From the NCBI GenBank assembly GCA_020137815.1, contig CM035362.1, forward strand, positions 4,750,008 to 4,814,007: a stretch of 64,000 bases of DNA, in the 5' to 3' direction. Shown in pieces: positions 34,101 through 43,255 of the stretch; within the stretch, counting starts at the first letter, position 1, and every line of letters starts with the position of its first letter. The notes beneath the pieces are model-generated. The model made no database searches. It was not told the origin of the DNA and saw only the letters and a program-made list of their open reading frames with translations. The position numbers and the translations under genes were made by a program. The DNA is from Hormiphora californensis. Lineage: Eukaryota; Ctenophora; Tentaculata; Cydippida; Pleurobrachiidae.

Positions 34101-37100
34101 CAGTTTGGGCTTGAAGTGAGACAGGACCTGTCAAACTCTTGTATGCGGAAATCAATGTTTCGAGAATACATGGACTACAAGTCAATGGACAAGGAAGGAT
34201 TCAGAGAGGACCTCCAGAAAGCGGAATTTGAACCAGGCCGGGATCCAGAGGAGAGTATTGTAAACTTCTATCGTTGGTTGGAAAGTGTAGTGGAAAGGCG
34301 AGTTCCGAGGAAACGGGTGAGGACAGGGAAAAAGTTTAAACCGTGGAGAGATGAGGAACTAAGAGGAATACTACGTAAGAGGAGGAGTGCGGAACGATAC
34401 TGGAGGAAGCATGGAACTGAGGAAGCGAAACGGAGATTCAATGATTTGAAGAAGCTCTATGGAAACATGGACAAGGAAAAGAGAGCAGCTTTTGTTAAAG
34501 AGGACTTGGATGCGGCAAAAGGGGACCCGAAGAAGCTACAAAGAAAGTTACAGAAACTCCTGGGAAAAGCGGAAACTATTCTTCCTGAGACTACCAACAA
34601 CAAGAACCTGGCTGATGATTTTTCAAAGTTCTTTAGTTCAAAGGTGACCAAAATTCGGACCCAAGTCAATGAGGAGCAGCAGCAGGCTGGCGATTTTGTG
34701 GAATCTGGAAAATCCTGTCATACAACATGGAATGAATTCAAAGAGATATCTGAGGAGGAACTTGTTTCATTAGTGAAATCGATGTCCAGCAAGCACTGTG
34801 ACCTGGACCCGTTGCCCACTTGGGTGGTAAAGGAGTGTATAAGTGATCTGGCTCCTGCATTAACATCAATAGTCAATCAGTCTCTACATCAGTCTTCGGT
34901 CGCAGAATCTCTCCAGGAGGCACTTGTCTTTCCTACCATCAAGAATATGTATGGAGATCGTGAAGCTCTCAGCAACTATCGTCCTGTTTCGAACATCCCA
35001 TTTCTGTCTAAGCTTCTTGAGAAGGTAGTTCTCACGCAACTCAATGACTACCTGGATCGCAACTCTCTTTTGGGCAAACATCAGTCTGGCTATCGTGTTG
35101 GTCACAGTTGTGAAACGCTATTGGCAAGCATGTTCGATGACATTCTAGGGGAAATGGATAAAGGAAACGTAGTAGCTCTTATCTGTCTAGATATGAGTGC
35201 TGCTTTTGATACGGTTGACCATGGAAAGTTGTTGGAGGTGTTGCAGAAACGGTTTGGAGTGGATGGTGAACCTCTCCGATGGTTTAAAAGCTATTTGAGT
35301 TCCAGATCTTTTAGAGTTTCGGTCGGTGATTGCCTTTCGGAAACCCTTGCTTTACTTTGTGGAGTCCCTCAAGGGTCCCTCCTTGGTCCTATTTTGTTCC
35401 TACTCTACATCGAGGCTGTACAAGATATTGTGGAGCCATATGGACTCCGGATAAAGTTATATGCAGATGATTCCCAGCTCTACGTGAGTCTGGTTCCTAC
35501 GGATGCTGCTGGCTGGGTTGAGGCAAAGGTGGATATTGAGGAGTGTCTGGCGAAGGTGAAGAGGTGGATGGTAGGGCAGTGGTTGAAGTGTAATGAGGCC
35601 AAAACGGAATTCATCCTGCTTGGAAAGCGCAGTTCTCTAAGCAAAGTCTCTTTTGATCCAGTTATTAACTTTGGAGGAACGGAAATCTCCCCCAGTGAAT
35701 GTAGTGGAACAGATGGTAAAACCCTGGGAATTCTCTTGGATCATAACCTTGGCCTTGAACGACAGGTTAACAATGTGAGGAAACAGTGTGGACTGATGTT
35801 ACGAAACCTTTGGCAACTGCACAGGTGTTTTGATATCCCAACAAAGATAATGTTGGTCAAACAGTTGATTTTATCGAGGATAGACTACAGTAACATTCTG
35901 TATTGTGGACTTCCTGGTCGAGTTCTCAGTGGGCTCCAGAAGCTTCTCAATGCCTGTGTTCGTTTTGTATTTAACCTCCACGGACACCAGGACAACTACA
36001 TGGAGTATTTCAGGCAATGTCATATTTTACCGATCTCCTACAGGTTGGACTTCAAAGCATGTTTGATTGCCTACAAAATAGTCAATGGAACAGCCCCGTG
36101 TTATCTCCAGGATTTGGTGCCACGTGATGAGACTTGGGGAACCTCTAGGACAACGAGGATGACTAATGTTCCGGATCCCTATAGGTTAAAACATCCAAAG
36201 ATTACCAGTATCAATGCCAACTCTAAGTTGAGACGTAGGAGGTTATCAGTATTCCTGCCCTCTGTCTGGAATGAGCTTCCTCTTGAGCTCAGGTCAATCC
36301 CCAATGTGGATACTTTCAAAACCCGGCTGAAAACACATCTCTTCGTTGGTGCATTTGGAGTGGGTGATGGGGAACCCATGGCTGAGTTGTAATGTTTGTT
36401 GTAGTTGTGGGGCCTGCGGGCAATCAGTGTCATCCTCTCTCTAGCCATGTTATTAATTCATTACCTAGTATCCTTTTTTCGAGCAGGTGTGAGTATAGTG
36501 TGTTTTAATTTATATCTACAGGATTATGGGACCAGTTATTCCCTCAGTTTTATAAGTCAAGTTTATTTAGTCGTCTATATATTGTTTTTCAACCAGAGCT
36601 GTTCGAGTGTGTCATATAAGTAGTCGAGGATATACCGCTCTGATGATTCGGCGGAACATCGTCAATATTTTGACATGTCTCTGTCGGGTATGGGCGGTAT
36701 ATAAGCGCGGAATATTATTATTATTATTATTATTACTACTCGATGCACTCACGCAGTTTTTCACCACTGATACTACTATTACAGTATTGCAGTATTTCTA
36801 TCGATCCCCTTGCTACTCAAAAAATATGTTGTGTCCTGTGAATGTATATTTTGTGTCCTCTCGCTGTAAGAATGTACATATACTGACTCTTCTTGACAGG
36901 ATCTCACCAAATATACTCTCCTGTTAGGTAACGTGACACTACAGCAATATGATGTTAGTAGGCTTCTCTATCTCCTGCCTGATGTACGCAGAAAACAGGT
37001 CAGTCAAATATATTACTCCTTCATAAACCCTCACAAACTTCTTGAAAATGTTTATGAAGGAGTAACGTCATGTTGTTGCTCATATTTAGTCTAAACGATG

Positions 37101-38030
37101 TTCCCCCAGGTCTTGTCGCATTGTGACACTGTCGAACAAAAGAAGAATATTTCCTTGAAGCAGGCTGAGGAGAGGAGGAAAGCAGTCATTACAGCAGAAC
37201 AGAAGAATAGGCCTAGTGGTAAGTAAAGGACTGTTGTAAACTATTATAATGTCTGATCGGGTCCATGTATTTCAATTTCGGATCAGTCTTATGTTCAATC
37301 TACTGCACGGGGTAGTGTAATAATACCCTAGTCAGGATCGGGTATCAATATTCCTCTGTGTCTCCACACAATCTGTGTATTGGTGTCGTGGGGTATCATT
37401 ATAACTTGATGCACACCGTGTACAACACACCATGTCCACGTAGGCAGGGTTGCAGTAGACTCAACAATCTAGTGATATTCTATCTCTATCTTTTTTCCCT
37501 CTCTCTCTTTCCTTCTCTCTATCTTCCTATCTCTCCATCCTTTAGGCACGGAATCGTTGAGTGTCTCAGCACTGACCTACCTCAGCCCGCCCCTAACAAC
37601 CTCTCGTCCCAAGACCTCCTCGTCCACTTCCAACAGATGCACCCTGGCCACTTCACAACAGTTCGTCGATGAGGTTGGTAATTAAAGGTAGAGACTAGAG
37701 ATAGGGATCTGTAGTGTACATTGGGTAATGATGGATGAAAGTAGTAATGTTCAAAATTTTTTGGTCAAAACGTTAAACCTTTATCAGATCAGTATTCAAG
37801 TATCACAAAACGTTAAACCTTTGTCATCAGTATGTTTTGACCGCCCTTATTCACTGAATAATATTCAGGTGGTAGGATCTGCGATAACACGGCATTCAAA
37901 ACTTCAAGCACTGGAAAAAATCTGGAACGGTGTCCTTCGAGATTCAGTCCGATCAGCGATCTCAGACTTCCGTTGCCTGGATACAACGGTGGAGGGAGCC
38001 CTTAGTTTAGTGCAAGATAACACTGGTTGA
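23580..38030 (+). CDS. LRRC49: LRRC49-like tubulin polyglutamylase complex subunit
   Basis: Eleven exons splice in frame to about 770 residues: 23580-24707, 29914-30087, 30243-30308, 30400-30468, 30773-30927, 31602-31745, 31876-31982, 36928-36998, 37110-37218, 37546-37673 and 37869-38030. Residues from about 197 onward are leucine-rich repeats with LRRC49 signatures (LRLLNFQHNSITRIQ, LIFLDLYDNRIEEISGL, LDVLDLHGNQI). Later exons match the LRRC49 C-terminal half (LRQLDLKRITEDERRMAS, NFSLWKYYLLYRLSHF, LEKIWNGVLRDSVRSAI). LRRC49 is a scaffold subunit of the TTLL1 polyglutamylase that modifies ciliary and neuronal tubulin. The N-terminal 190 residues are poorly conserved and could hide an intron. 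The 5.2-kb first intron and the intron holding LINE-B are bloated by mobile DNA. Confidence 0.9.
24708..26030. other. First part of LRRC49 intron 1
   Basis: No coding signal seen. It has purine-rich stretches near 24940-25000 and a (CT)n microsatellite at about 25097-25195; the rest looks unique. Confidence 0.5.
25097..25195. repeat. (CT)n microsatellite
   Basis: A nearly pure CT tract with a few interruptions, giving spurious Ser/Leu open frames. Confidence 0.9.
26033..26264. repeat. 30-bp minisatellite, left block
   Basis: About 7.5 copies of a 30-bp unit containing CTGCGTCTGCACTCCCCCAA, nearly identical between copies. Open frames in all phases result from the 30-bp period. The same repeat resumes at 29727. 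Confidence 0.95.
27118..27650. repeat. Inner hairpin of the inverted-repeat element
   Basis: Sequence around 27118-27240 (TTCGGAGAATGTTTTATCGC, then GATA-rich) is repeated inverted at 27536-27650. A smaller inverted pair inside contains TTCCATCTAAAACAACATAT near 27415 and its complement near 27340. There is no convincing gene. Confidence 0.6.
27649..28010. mobile_element. Nested MITE with CCCAGTGGCTTTTTA ends
   Basis: Ends CCCAGTGGCTTTTTA and TAAAAAGCCACTGGG enclose about 360 bp. The subterminal motif TCTCGCTGCGAAT also occurs near both ends. It is inserted next to the right arm of the larger element. Confidence 0.65.
28319..28555 (+). pseudogene. Short reading frame carried in the transposon arm
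   Basis: After an acceptor-like CTTTAG the frame is open to TAA at 28555, about 78 codons. It has a protein-like composition (RRLFSTYPIIDLNKHRVKEL, HVKCSMNCPKKDPF). The left arm (minus, about 26594-26830) holds the same sequence with a 4-nt difference that breaks the upstream frame. It may be the end of a transposon gene or a captured host exon. I do not recognise the family. Confidence 0.4.
28891..29725. mobile_element. Roughly 0.83-kb element with GTGTGCTATTT ends
   Basis: GTGTGCTATTTTTTCAAAT at the left border has an imperfect inverted copy (TTTGAAATAGCACAC) at the right border. The interior is AT-rich with repeats of AATGAACATTTTT near 29365-29425. No ORF of note. It fills the space between the 2.6-kb element and the resumption of the minisatellite. 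Confidence 0.5.
29727..29860. repeat. 30-bp minisatellite, right block
   Basis: About 4.5 copies of the same 30-bp unit as at 26033. The array was evidently split by about 3.4 kb of inserted elements; CTGCACT is found at both break points. Confidence 0.9.
30111..30196. mobile_element. hAT-like MITE, right end truncated
   Basis: Starts CAGGAACCGACC and lacks the CACAAGTAAACAA segment of other copies. The right terminus is degraded. It sits in the LRRC49 intron just after exon 2. Confidence 0.75.
30928..31073. repeat. Tandem duplication of a 5' splice site
   Basis: The donor of LRRC49 exon 5 (GTTAG|GTAATG) and about 65 bp of following intron are repeated. Donor-like copies start at 30928, 30996 and 31067. 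Confidence 0.85.
31140..31620. repeat. 45-bp repeat of an acceptor plus exon start
   Basis: About eleven copies of a 45-bp unit, each with a CTCTATCAG acceptor and the first codons of LRRC49 exon 6 (GTTCCCAGCGCTACAGGGAC). Most copies are in frame with one another; two lack one base or have a shorter spacer. The true exon continues only from the last copy (31602). Confidence 0.92.
32416..33468 (+). CDS. LINE-B ORF1: zinc-knuckle protein
   Basis: From the first in-frame ATG (32416, MLPATAPFSV) it has 350 residues. The frame is open further upstream, from after TGA at 32245-32247, but without an ATG. The central part may form RNA-binding folds. The C-terminal part has three Cys/His knuckles (CYHCQGFGHMAGSVYC, CCFCAGTHQTKDC and a third). 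The frame ends TAA at 33466-33468, overlapping ORF2. It would package LINE RNA. Confidence 0.8.
   Translation: MLPATAPFSVPGDQADLRESFAKLHKDLVSTISALVKPVEKGKDDVGNGEPEEPVTPTMKHYVNITTGNSGEGESAFCADKWKNVVKPKVESALKTIPVVRSRVNSDHTRLYFPNEDQMKEAEKVLTPLAQDCSVSFFSEETKKLEPKVTINDLGPDLLEKEAILAAILDKNEDIRKLYHEDKKLKVVFVNERDRYAVIQMAPEIRRLLSSSGDRLNLGLRQHFVKNRYHVIQCYHCQGFGHMAGSVYCPQKDDPVCCFCAGTHQTKDCRAKKNNETGKMKCVNCEVGGSREDKKYAKTHTASSMWCPSYINERARLMERTSGVSKEEKNMYWTRTKEELLRKRLGRLGH
33351..36392 (+). CDS. LINE-B ORF2: endonuclease-reverse transcriptase without an N-terminal ATG
   Basis: The frame is open from 33351 (after TAA at 33348) to 36392. The endonuclease N-terminal motif (IGTLNVRSLVNK, then CLVQETFL) begins near 33450, before any in-frame ATG. 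RT motifs are YRPVSNIPFLSK, CLDMSAAFDTVDH, VPQGSLLGPILFLLY and YADDSQLY. There are no internal stops over about 980 codons. Its frame is -1 relative to ORF1 and overlaps it by about 118 nt, so translation by ribosomal frameshifting is the simplest model. Confidence 0.88.
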   Translation, partial: RASTANGEDFRCEQRGKKHVLDEDQRGTTQEKTWKIGTLNVRSLVNKTGGVISHLEEEDCDICLVQETFLKSTDTGKLQEIRDNGWDILSCPRGDRGGGGIGILFRDGIVLRQCPVKTKFKSFQVQEVLISDRDQPKRLCNVYRPPYTTKSRLTEATFLSEFGDYLSELVMKQGTPIIAGDLNFQVQDKNNFYSRKLLELLDSFDLQQRVPLLPTHQLGGTLDLVITTRETNLGDLTICPNGTTSDHFLVQFGLEVRQDLSNSCMRKSMFREYMDYKSMDKEGFREDLQKAEFEPGRDPEESIVNFYRWLESVVERRVPRKRVRTGKKFKPWRDEELRGILRKRRSAERYWRKHGTEEAKRRFNDLKKLYGNMDKEKRAAFVKEDLDAAKGDPKKLQRKLQKLLGKAETILPETTNNKNLADDFSKFFSSKVTKIRTQVNEEQQQAGDFVESGKSCHTTWNEFKEISEEELVSLVKSMSSKHCDLDPLPTWVVKECISDLAPALTSIVNQSLHQSSVAESLQEALVFPTIKNMYGDREALSNYRPVSNIPFLSKLLEKVVLTQLNDYLDRNSLLGKHQSGYRVGHSCETLLASMFDDILGEMDKGNVVALICLDMSAAFDTVDHGKLLEVLQKRFGVDGEPLRWFKSYLSSRSFRVSVGDCLSETLALLCGVPQGSLLGPILFLLYIEAVQDIVEPYGLRIKLYADDSQLYVSLVPTDAAGWVEAKVDIEECLAKVKRWMVGQWLKCNEAKTEFILLGKRSSLSKVSFDPVINFGGTEISPSECSGTDGKTLGILLDHNLGLERQVNNVRKQCGLMLRNLWQLHRCFDIPTKIMLVKQLILSRIDYSNILYCGLPGRVLSGLQKLLNACVRFVFNLHGHQDNYMEYFRQCHILPISYRLDFKACLIAYKIVNGTAPCYLQDLVPRDETWGTSRTTRMTNVPDPYRLKHPKITSINANSKLRRRRLSVFLPSVWNELPLELRSIPNVDTFKTRLKTHLFVGAFGVGDGEPMAEL
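33399..33405 (+). promoter_or_regulatory. Candidate -1 ribosomal frameshift heptamer A AAA AAC
   Basis: In the ORF1 frame the codons are GAA-AAA-AAC, so the heptamer is in the exact phase required for a -1 slip. The slip leads into ORF2, which is open at this point. I do not see an obvious strong stem just downstream. Confidence 0.6.
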
Positions 38031-38753
38031 TGGGTGTTCAGAGTAGAACTCTAAAGGAAGATTTCTATTCTAGAGTTTTTACTGTTGTGAGTGGGCTAGG
38101 GTTTTTGTTTTTCCATATATTTGTTCACTGTTCAGCTATGCCACGACGTCGTAAATCGCTCACACACGCACCGATATATAATGACGCATCACATCTTTAG
38201 AGTCGCTCACGTGCGTCGTGCAGGTATTGAGTGGGAGAGAGAGATATGTGTATGAGTGGTGAAGGTGAAAGTAAGCCAAGCTAGATCGCTGAAAGTATGG
38301 CCATTTGTCGCACATTGCATCTTGCTTCCTCCTCTTGCTGCGTAGTACTAGGAGCCAGGAACCGACCGACACAAGTAAACAACCAATCAAAACTCGTTAT
38401 TTAGGTCACGTGACTGGTTATCAGCCAATCAGGGACCAGTATTTCCTGATTCGGTCGGTTCCTGGTAGGAGTCTTGCAAAATCACAGCACACAAACTGCA
38501 CACTTCGATTCCTAACGTTTTAACTTCACGCCTCCAATGATATGTTGTCCTACTATAAACAGGTTAATTATTTGTATAAATGTACAAATTCAAGTTGTAT
38601 TATACATTGTGTAGTAGTCGATCCTATAACTTGTAAATTCCACCGTCTTTCGAGTGTCACATTTCTAACGTATTACAAACTCTAAAGTTTTATTTCTATT
38701 CGGTATTTCAAATTGACGCTAACTTCCCAGCCCTATCTGACAGGTGCGTCAGG
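38031..38753. other. Spacer between LRRC49 and the next gene
   Basis: Holds one hAT-like MITE. An acceptor-like CTGACAG lies at 38742, just before the next ATG, so a 5' non-coding exon of the next gene may lie here. No other signal seen. Confidence 0.4.
38356..38464. mobile_element. hAT-like MITE, full-length
   Basis: Both ends are complete (CAGGAACCGACCGA and its complement), with CCAATCA boxes and a central GTCACGTGAC. The flanking 8-mers CTAGGAGC and GTAGGAGT differ at two positions. Confidence 0.85.
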
Positions 38754-41700
38754 ATGGACAATGCAGATCTTGAATCCCTCAAGCTCACCCCTGGACGTCC
38801 TTTCTCCCAAGTTCTCACCTGCCACGACCTGACTACACAGTCCTTCTATCCAGCGCCTGCAGTTCAAGTCCGAAGTAGATTGTCTAACATCGGATAGCGG
38901 AGCTAGTTATCAGATCGTAGGGAGTGGAGGGGAGAGAACGGTGCCACTCAATGAAGGTCTCAACACAATAGTTATTGAGGTCAGCGCCCCTGATGGGACA
39001 GTAAAAAGGTACACAATCAAAGTCACGAAACTGGCGGCTAACCTGGCGGAGCTAGCCCGACTAACTGTCACTCCAGGAAGACTGGACCGGGCCTACCAGA
39101 AGAAGTACACGGAGTACTACGCCACCCTCGGTTGGGCGGTGACTGAGGTGAAGATCAATCCAGTGAAACAAGATCCCAAGATGACTGTCACTATTGACGG
39201 GAACCCACCTGATAAACCGATAACTCTGGGAGATTCCGAGACGACTGTATCAATCAATGTGACCTCTCCTGATGGTTCGAATATCAGAGTTTACACGGTT
39301 CACCTACTAAAGGAGGACACAGGATACCGACTAGAAGCATCTGATGCTAAGTTTCAGTGTGGTGTGTGCTGTAGTTTGCTGTCTGCCCCACGGAAACTCC
39401 GACAATGTGGCTGTAACTTTTGTACCGTCTGTCAGTCTGTCAGTCAGCGGAGTGACAAGACTTGTCCAGCTTGTAACGCCCCTCCACCCTCCGCACCTCC
39501 TTTTGATGAAGTCGACAGTGCTCTTCGGGATGCTCTCCTTATTCAGGATGTGAAATGTTTCTACTGTGGGACAACTGTCAAGAACTCAGAACTTATTACA
39601 CATGCATCAGCGTGTGAGGAACGGCTGACTACGTGTGAGATGTGTAACAGAGACGTGAAGAGCTCTACGATTGAAACAGATCACGTTGATTGTGTTGACA
39701 CTTGCAAGCAATGCAACACTAAATATCCCAAGGTCTGGGGGACTTACCATACCTCCATGTGTCTCCAGGGGGATGGTAGTGGGGTGGATTTGGTGGGACA
39801 CTCGGTAAAGATGGCTGATTGGGAAAAGAAGCTAAGGATTGAAAGTGGAGATAGTTTTGAGGAGTTGTTCACCGCAGGAGGGAAACACGAGACAGATTAC
39901 CAGAAACTCCGAAACTTGGCTTCCACTGAAATGGGTGATCTCAGGGACAAGCTTAAAAGTGCCGCTACAGCTTATGCGAATGCCATTGCTGCAAACTCAA
40001 AATCAGCTAAGGCTCACCACCGGTTGGGTGCGGTCCTGCAGGAGTTGTATTATCTCGAGGAAATGTTCGGAAAGGGGGAGGAGGAAAAGAAAGATTCCGC
40101 CAACAAAGAAGCTATGGACAGTAGTAAAACTGAGGAAATTGATGCAATTTGTCAGTTACATGGAGTTTCAGCAGGGGCTGATTTGGGGGAGAAGCTGCGA
40201 GCGATTGATAAAGAGTACCATTCGCTCAAGGCTCAGGGGAACACTGCAAAGGCTGACAGAGTCCAAGGGTTATATGCATGGAAATCAAAACAAGCCACGC
40301 AGGCAGAGAAGACGTCATTCCAAGCGTCTAACGAAGAGTCTTATCTTGGTAAAGCTAGCAAGAAATTTGAAGATGCGGTGGTCCTGGAACCGTCTTCGTT
40401 CCAATTCAACTACAACCTGGGTCTCAGTTATCTGGCTCAGATGAAATACAAAGAAGCGGCAGCACGGTTGAGGGTCTGTGTGGGATCTAAACCCCTCCAC
40501 AGTCATGTCGTGTTTCTTCTAGGTGTCGCCTTGGCAAAGGCGAAATCTGATCCAGAGGAATCGCTATTTTACCTAACTGAGGGAGTGCAATCCTATCAGT
40601 TCTGGGTGTCCTGCCTGAAACGAGATGGTATGAAAAACTCAACTGAAATGTTCGCTGAGACAGGATTCTCGTTTTACAATTCTCAATTTCTCGAAGGATT
40701 CTTTTCTCTCGTTGACCAAACAAAAGATGTCGCCAAACAGAAATCCCTGCTTCTTTCGGTCGGTTTACCTAGTGCCAAGGATTCTCCTGACCATCGGACA
40801 CAGGGGAGGCATTTACTTGACCGTAGAATCTATCCTCTTTTCCGCACTGGATAGGTTGCTAGCCGTTGTCAAGCCAGACTGAAGTGAAATCCTACGCTCA
40901 GATCTTGTCCAACCTCCTTCTCAGGAGTCCTGATAGAAGTAGCCAGCGGCTACTGGAGATGCAAGTTGAGACCTGCCGGAAGACCGTGTTTGTTGAAAGT
41001 GGAAACGGCCAGATTCTCTCTACTCTCGGTTCAGCGCTTGTCTCCCTGTTTGATCTCACTGACGAGAAAGAGTTGCTAAAAGAGGCGGAGGTGTGCTTCA
41101 GGGCGGCTTTGAAAGGCGAAGGGAAACCCGTAGCTGGAGGAGAGGTAGATGAGGGAATCAAGGGGTTGAAATGGTATAAAGATCGGTTAGCACCCAAGGT
41201 GGTAGAACCCGCACCAGGTAAAACTGGGCCGGCTAGGGGAGGGGCGGCTGGTAGGGGCGGGGCAAGGGGAGCTGTGAGAGGTGGGGCTGTTGTAAGGGGA
41301 AGGGGAGCGGCGGCTCCACGTGGTGGGGCAGCGGCTAGAGGTGGCGCAGCGGCAAGGGGTGGCGCAGCGGCTAGAGGTGGCGCAGTGGCAAGGGGTAAAC
41401 CTGCAGCGGGACGTGGTGCTGTTGCCAGTAAAGGACACTCCTGTACCCCTGCCAAACCAGGTAAATCACCTGAACCTGCGGCAAAGGCTCCCTCGCCTGC
41501 TGAACCACCCAAGGGTCCTGTAAACAACAAACTCCCTGAAACACGTCTCGGTCTGGCTGGGGTGTTGAAACTTCTCTCTGGGGATAAGGATGAAATGAAG
41601 GCTCTTCTAAATGACGTCATCACCATGAATCCCTCTCTTCACGACCCTTACATTGAACTAGGAGAGCTGTGTAGGGGGACTATGGAAGCAGTAGATGTCT

Positions 41701-41987
41701 ATGACAAGTTTCCCTTTGGTGAACCGCTCACATTTGATGATGCCTTCATTTTCGGGGAGATGGTTCAGATTATGATGAAGCTGGAGGAGTTTGATGATGT
41801 CCGGTTGGAGAAGGCGCTAATTGGATATGGAACTGTTATGGGGTGGAACAGTCTTGATACATACGTTAGGAAACTTGAAAACGCGTACAAATCGGCCGTG
41901 TTGAAGAATGTGTACTGTGCTGTGAATAAGAAAAACCAGGAGGACTCAGATGTTAAACAGTTCTTCAAAGCGAAAATGTGGATGTAG
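38754..41987 (+). CDS. Cadherin-like/RING/TRAF-finger/TPR protein, frame interrupted
   Basis: Start MDNADLESLKLTPGRPFS at 38754; the main frames are 38887-40854 and 40866-41987. In order there are two cadherin-like beta-sandwich domains (ending VSAPDGTVKRYTIKV and VTSPDGSNIRVYTVHL), a RING-like finger with Cys in place of the usual His (CGCNFCTVC), and TRAF-type Cys/His repeats. A helical TPR-like region, an Arg-Gly-Gly-Ala repeat block (about 41230-41410) and a C-terminal helical domain follow. Frame changes are needed near 38808, 38850 and 38865, and again near 40800 and 40886. Either the gene is decaying or the assembly has indels. The protein could be an E3 ligase scaffold; I do not recognise a named orthologue. 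Confidence 0.65.
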
Positions 41988-43255
41988 GTTGGCAGTTATA
42001 GTACTTCCTGCTACACCTGTGATCGGAACATTCCCATCGGCCACTCCTCCCCCATCAGCATTCCACTGGACACCTTTTTCGTATCATTTTTTAGATAGGC
42101 TGGTAAAATCTTCTCCAAAAAACCAAATCAGAACAAATCAGACTTTGAGTAGTAATTTATATAATTATATATCCAGAACAATTTGTACAGTGTTTATATA
42201 GAAGTGTGTATATTAGTAAAATCAGTGTTTTTAATTGTATATAAAATGTATAAATAAGCTCTCAGATCTTTGCATGAAACTTCCTTTTTTTCATTTAACA
42301 AATTTCTGTATCCCACTGATTAGCATTGCATGTGTGTGTATCTTTGTCTGCTTTGTGAACCAAATGTTAGCGCCTGAAAGTAAACTGTATGAACAGCAAT
42401 AAGGTACTGTCTAGCAAAGTGGTATATTCCAAGAGCTCTAAGTTGCCGGCAGCAGCAGCTCCTCCCGCTGCAGTGTATCCAATTACCTTGCATGCCACAC
42501 TGCAATCCTAATTAATTGAGCATCTTACGTGGCTGCGTGTCTCAAGAGTCATGCGAGAGAGAGAGAGAGTCAAGAGTAGTATATTATGTGCATTATAGTG
42601 CAACGTGGTGATTGATCATTCCTCCCTCCTCAACTTTGGTACACGTAGTAGTGTGTTTGCTTTTTTCGTCATTAAATCGAATATATGGTACCTTTGTGAA
42701 TAGAAGTTATGTTGTTAACAAGTGTTTTAATTGCCCCCACCCCCTCCCATCAAGCTCTATCTATTAGAGGTGGTACACAGTGCAAGCATGGTATGTAAAC
42801 CTGTATGTCGTTTGTGCTTTGGCTACAGCATGAAATACTTTCAAGTGCCTTCACCAGTCCTATAATAATTTGTACAACTATCTTGTTCGAAATTAATTTA
42901 TTATCTCCATCTTACTTGTATCGCATAGTTCTGATAGGTGATTATCGTTATATTTCTATTTTCTAGATGTTAATTTCTGCCCTGTTAATTGTATGATCTA
43001 ATCCCTATTCAATCCCTATTATCCCACCAAATACCCTACTTAGTAACACCTAAGTTGTCATATTTATCACCTCTATCACTATTATGTCCCTCTAGATGTC
43101 TCTATCTCTCTATCCCTCTATCTTTCTATCTCCTTATCTCACTATCTCCCTATCTCACTATCACTATATCCCTCTATCACTCTATCTATCCCTCTATCCC
43201 TCTATCCCTCTATCCGGATATATCCCCCTATCTATCTCCCTATCTCCCTGTTAGT
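41988..43255. other. Spacer before the GalNAc-transferase gene
   Basis: No gene seen. The last 170 bp before the next ATG is a pyrimidine-rich CTATCTCTC-type repeat ending CTGTTAG, which could be the 3' end of a 5'-UTR intron. Confidence 0.4.
43085..43250. repeat. Pyrimidine-rich CTATC repeat next to an acceptor-like site
   Basis: Irregular CTATCTCTCTATCCCTCTAT repeats on the plus strand. Confidence 0.8.

Larger units (their letters stand above)
32044..36739 (+). mobile_element. LINE-B non-LTR retrotransposon in an LRRC49 intron
   Basis: Lies in the intron after LRRC49 exon 7, in sense orientation. It starts with the 41-bp block shared with LINE-A (32044-32084), carries ORF1 and ORF2, and ends in a (TTA)n tract after GGCGGTATATAAGCGCGG. 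The RT sequence is clearly divergent from LINE-A, so it is a separate family of the same general CR1/L2/Jockey type. Confidence 0.82.

Noticed and set aside
36900-36927. LRRC49 exon 8 starting at 36900
   Set aside because: Both possible phases reach a stop. Starting at 36928 after CTGTTAG keeps the frame and the LRRC49 similarity.
38811-38870. A 60-bp intron (GTTCTC to CTGCAG) that would restore the frame in the cadherin-like gene
   Set aside because: It would remove sequence that in other frames reads SPKFSPATT and DYTV, typical of the domain, so indels explain the data better. It is not excluded without cDNA.
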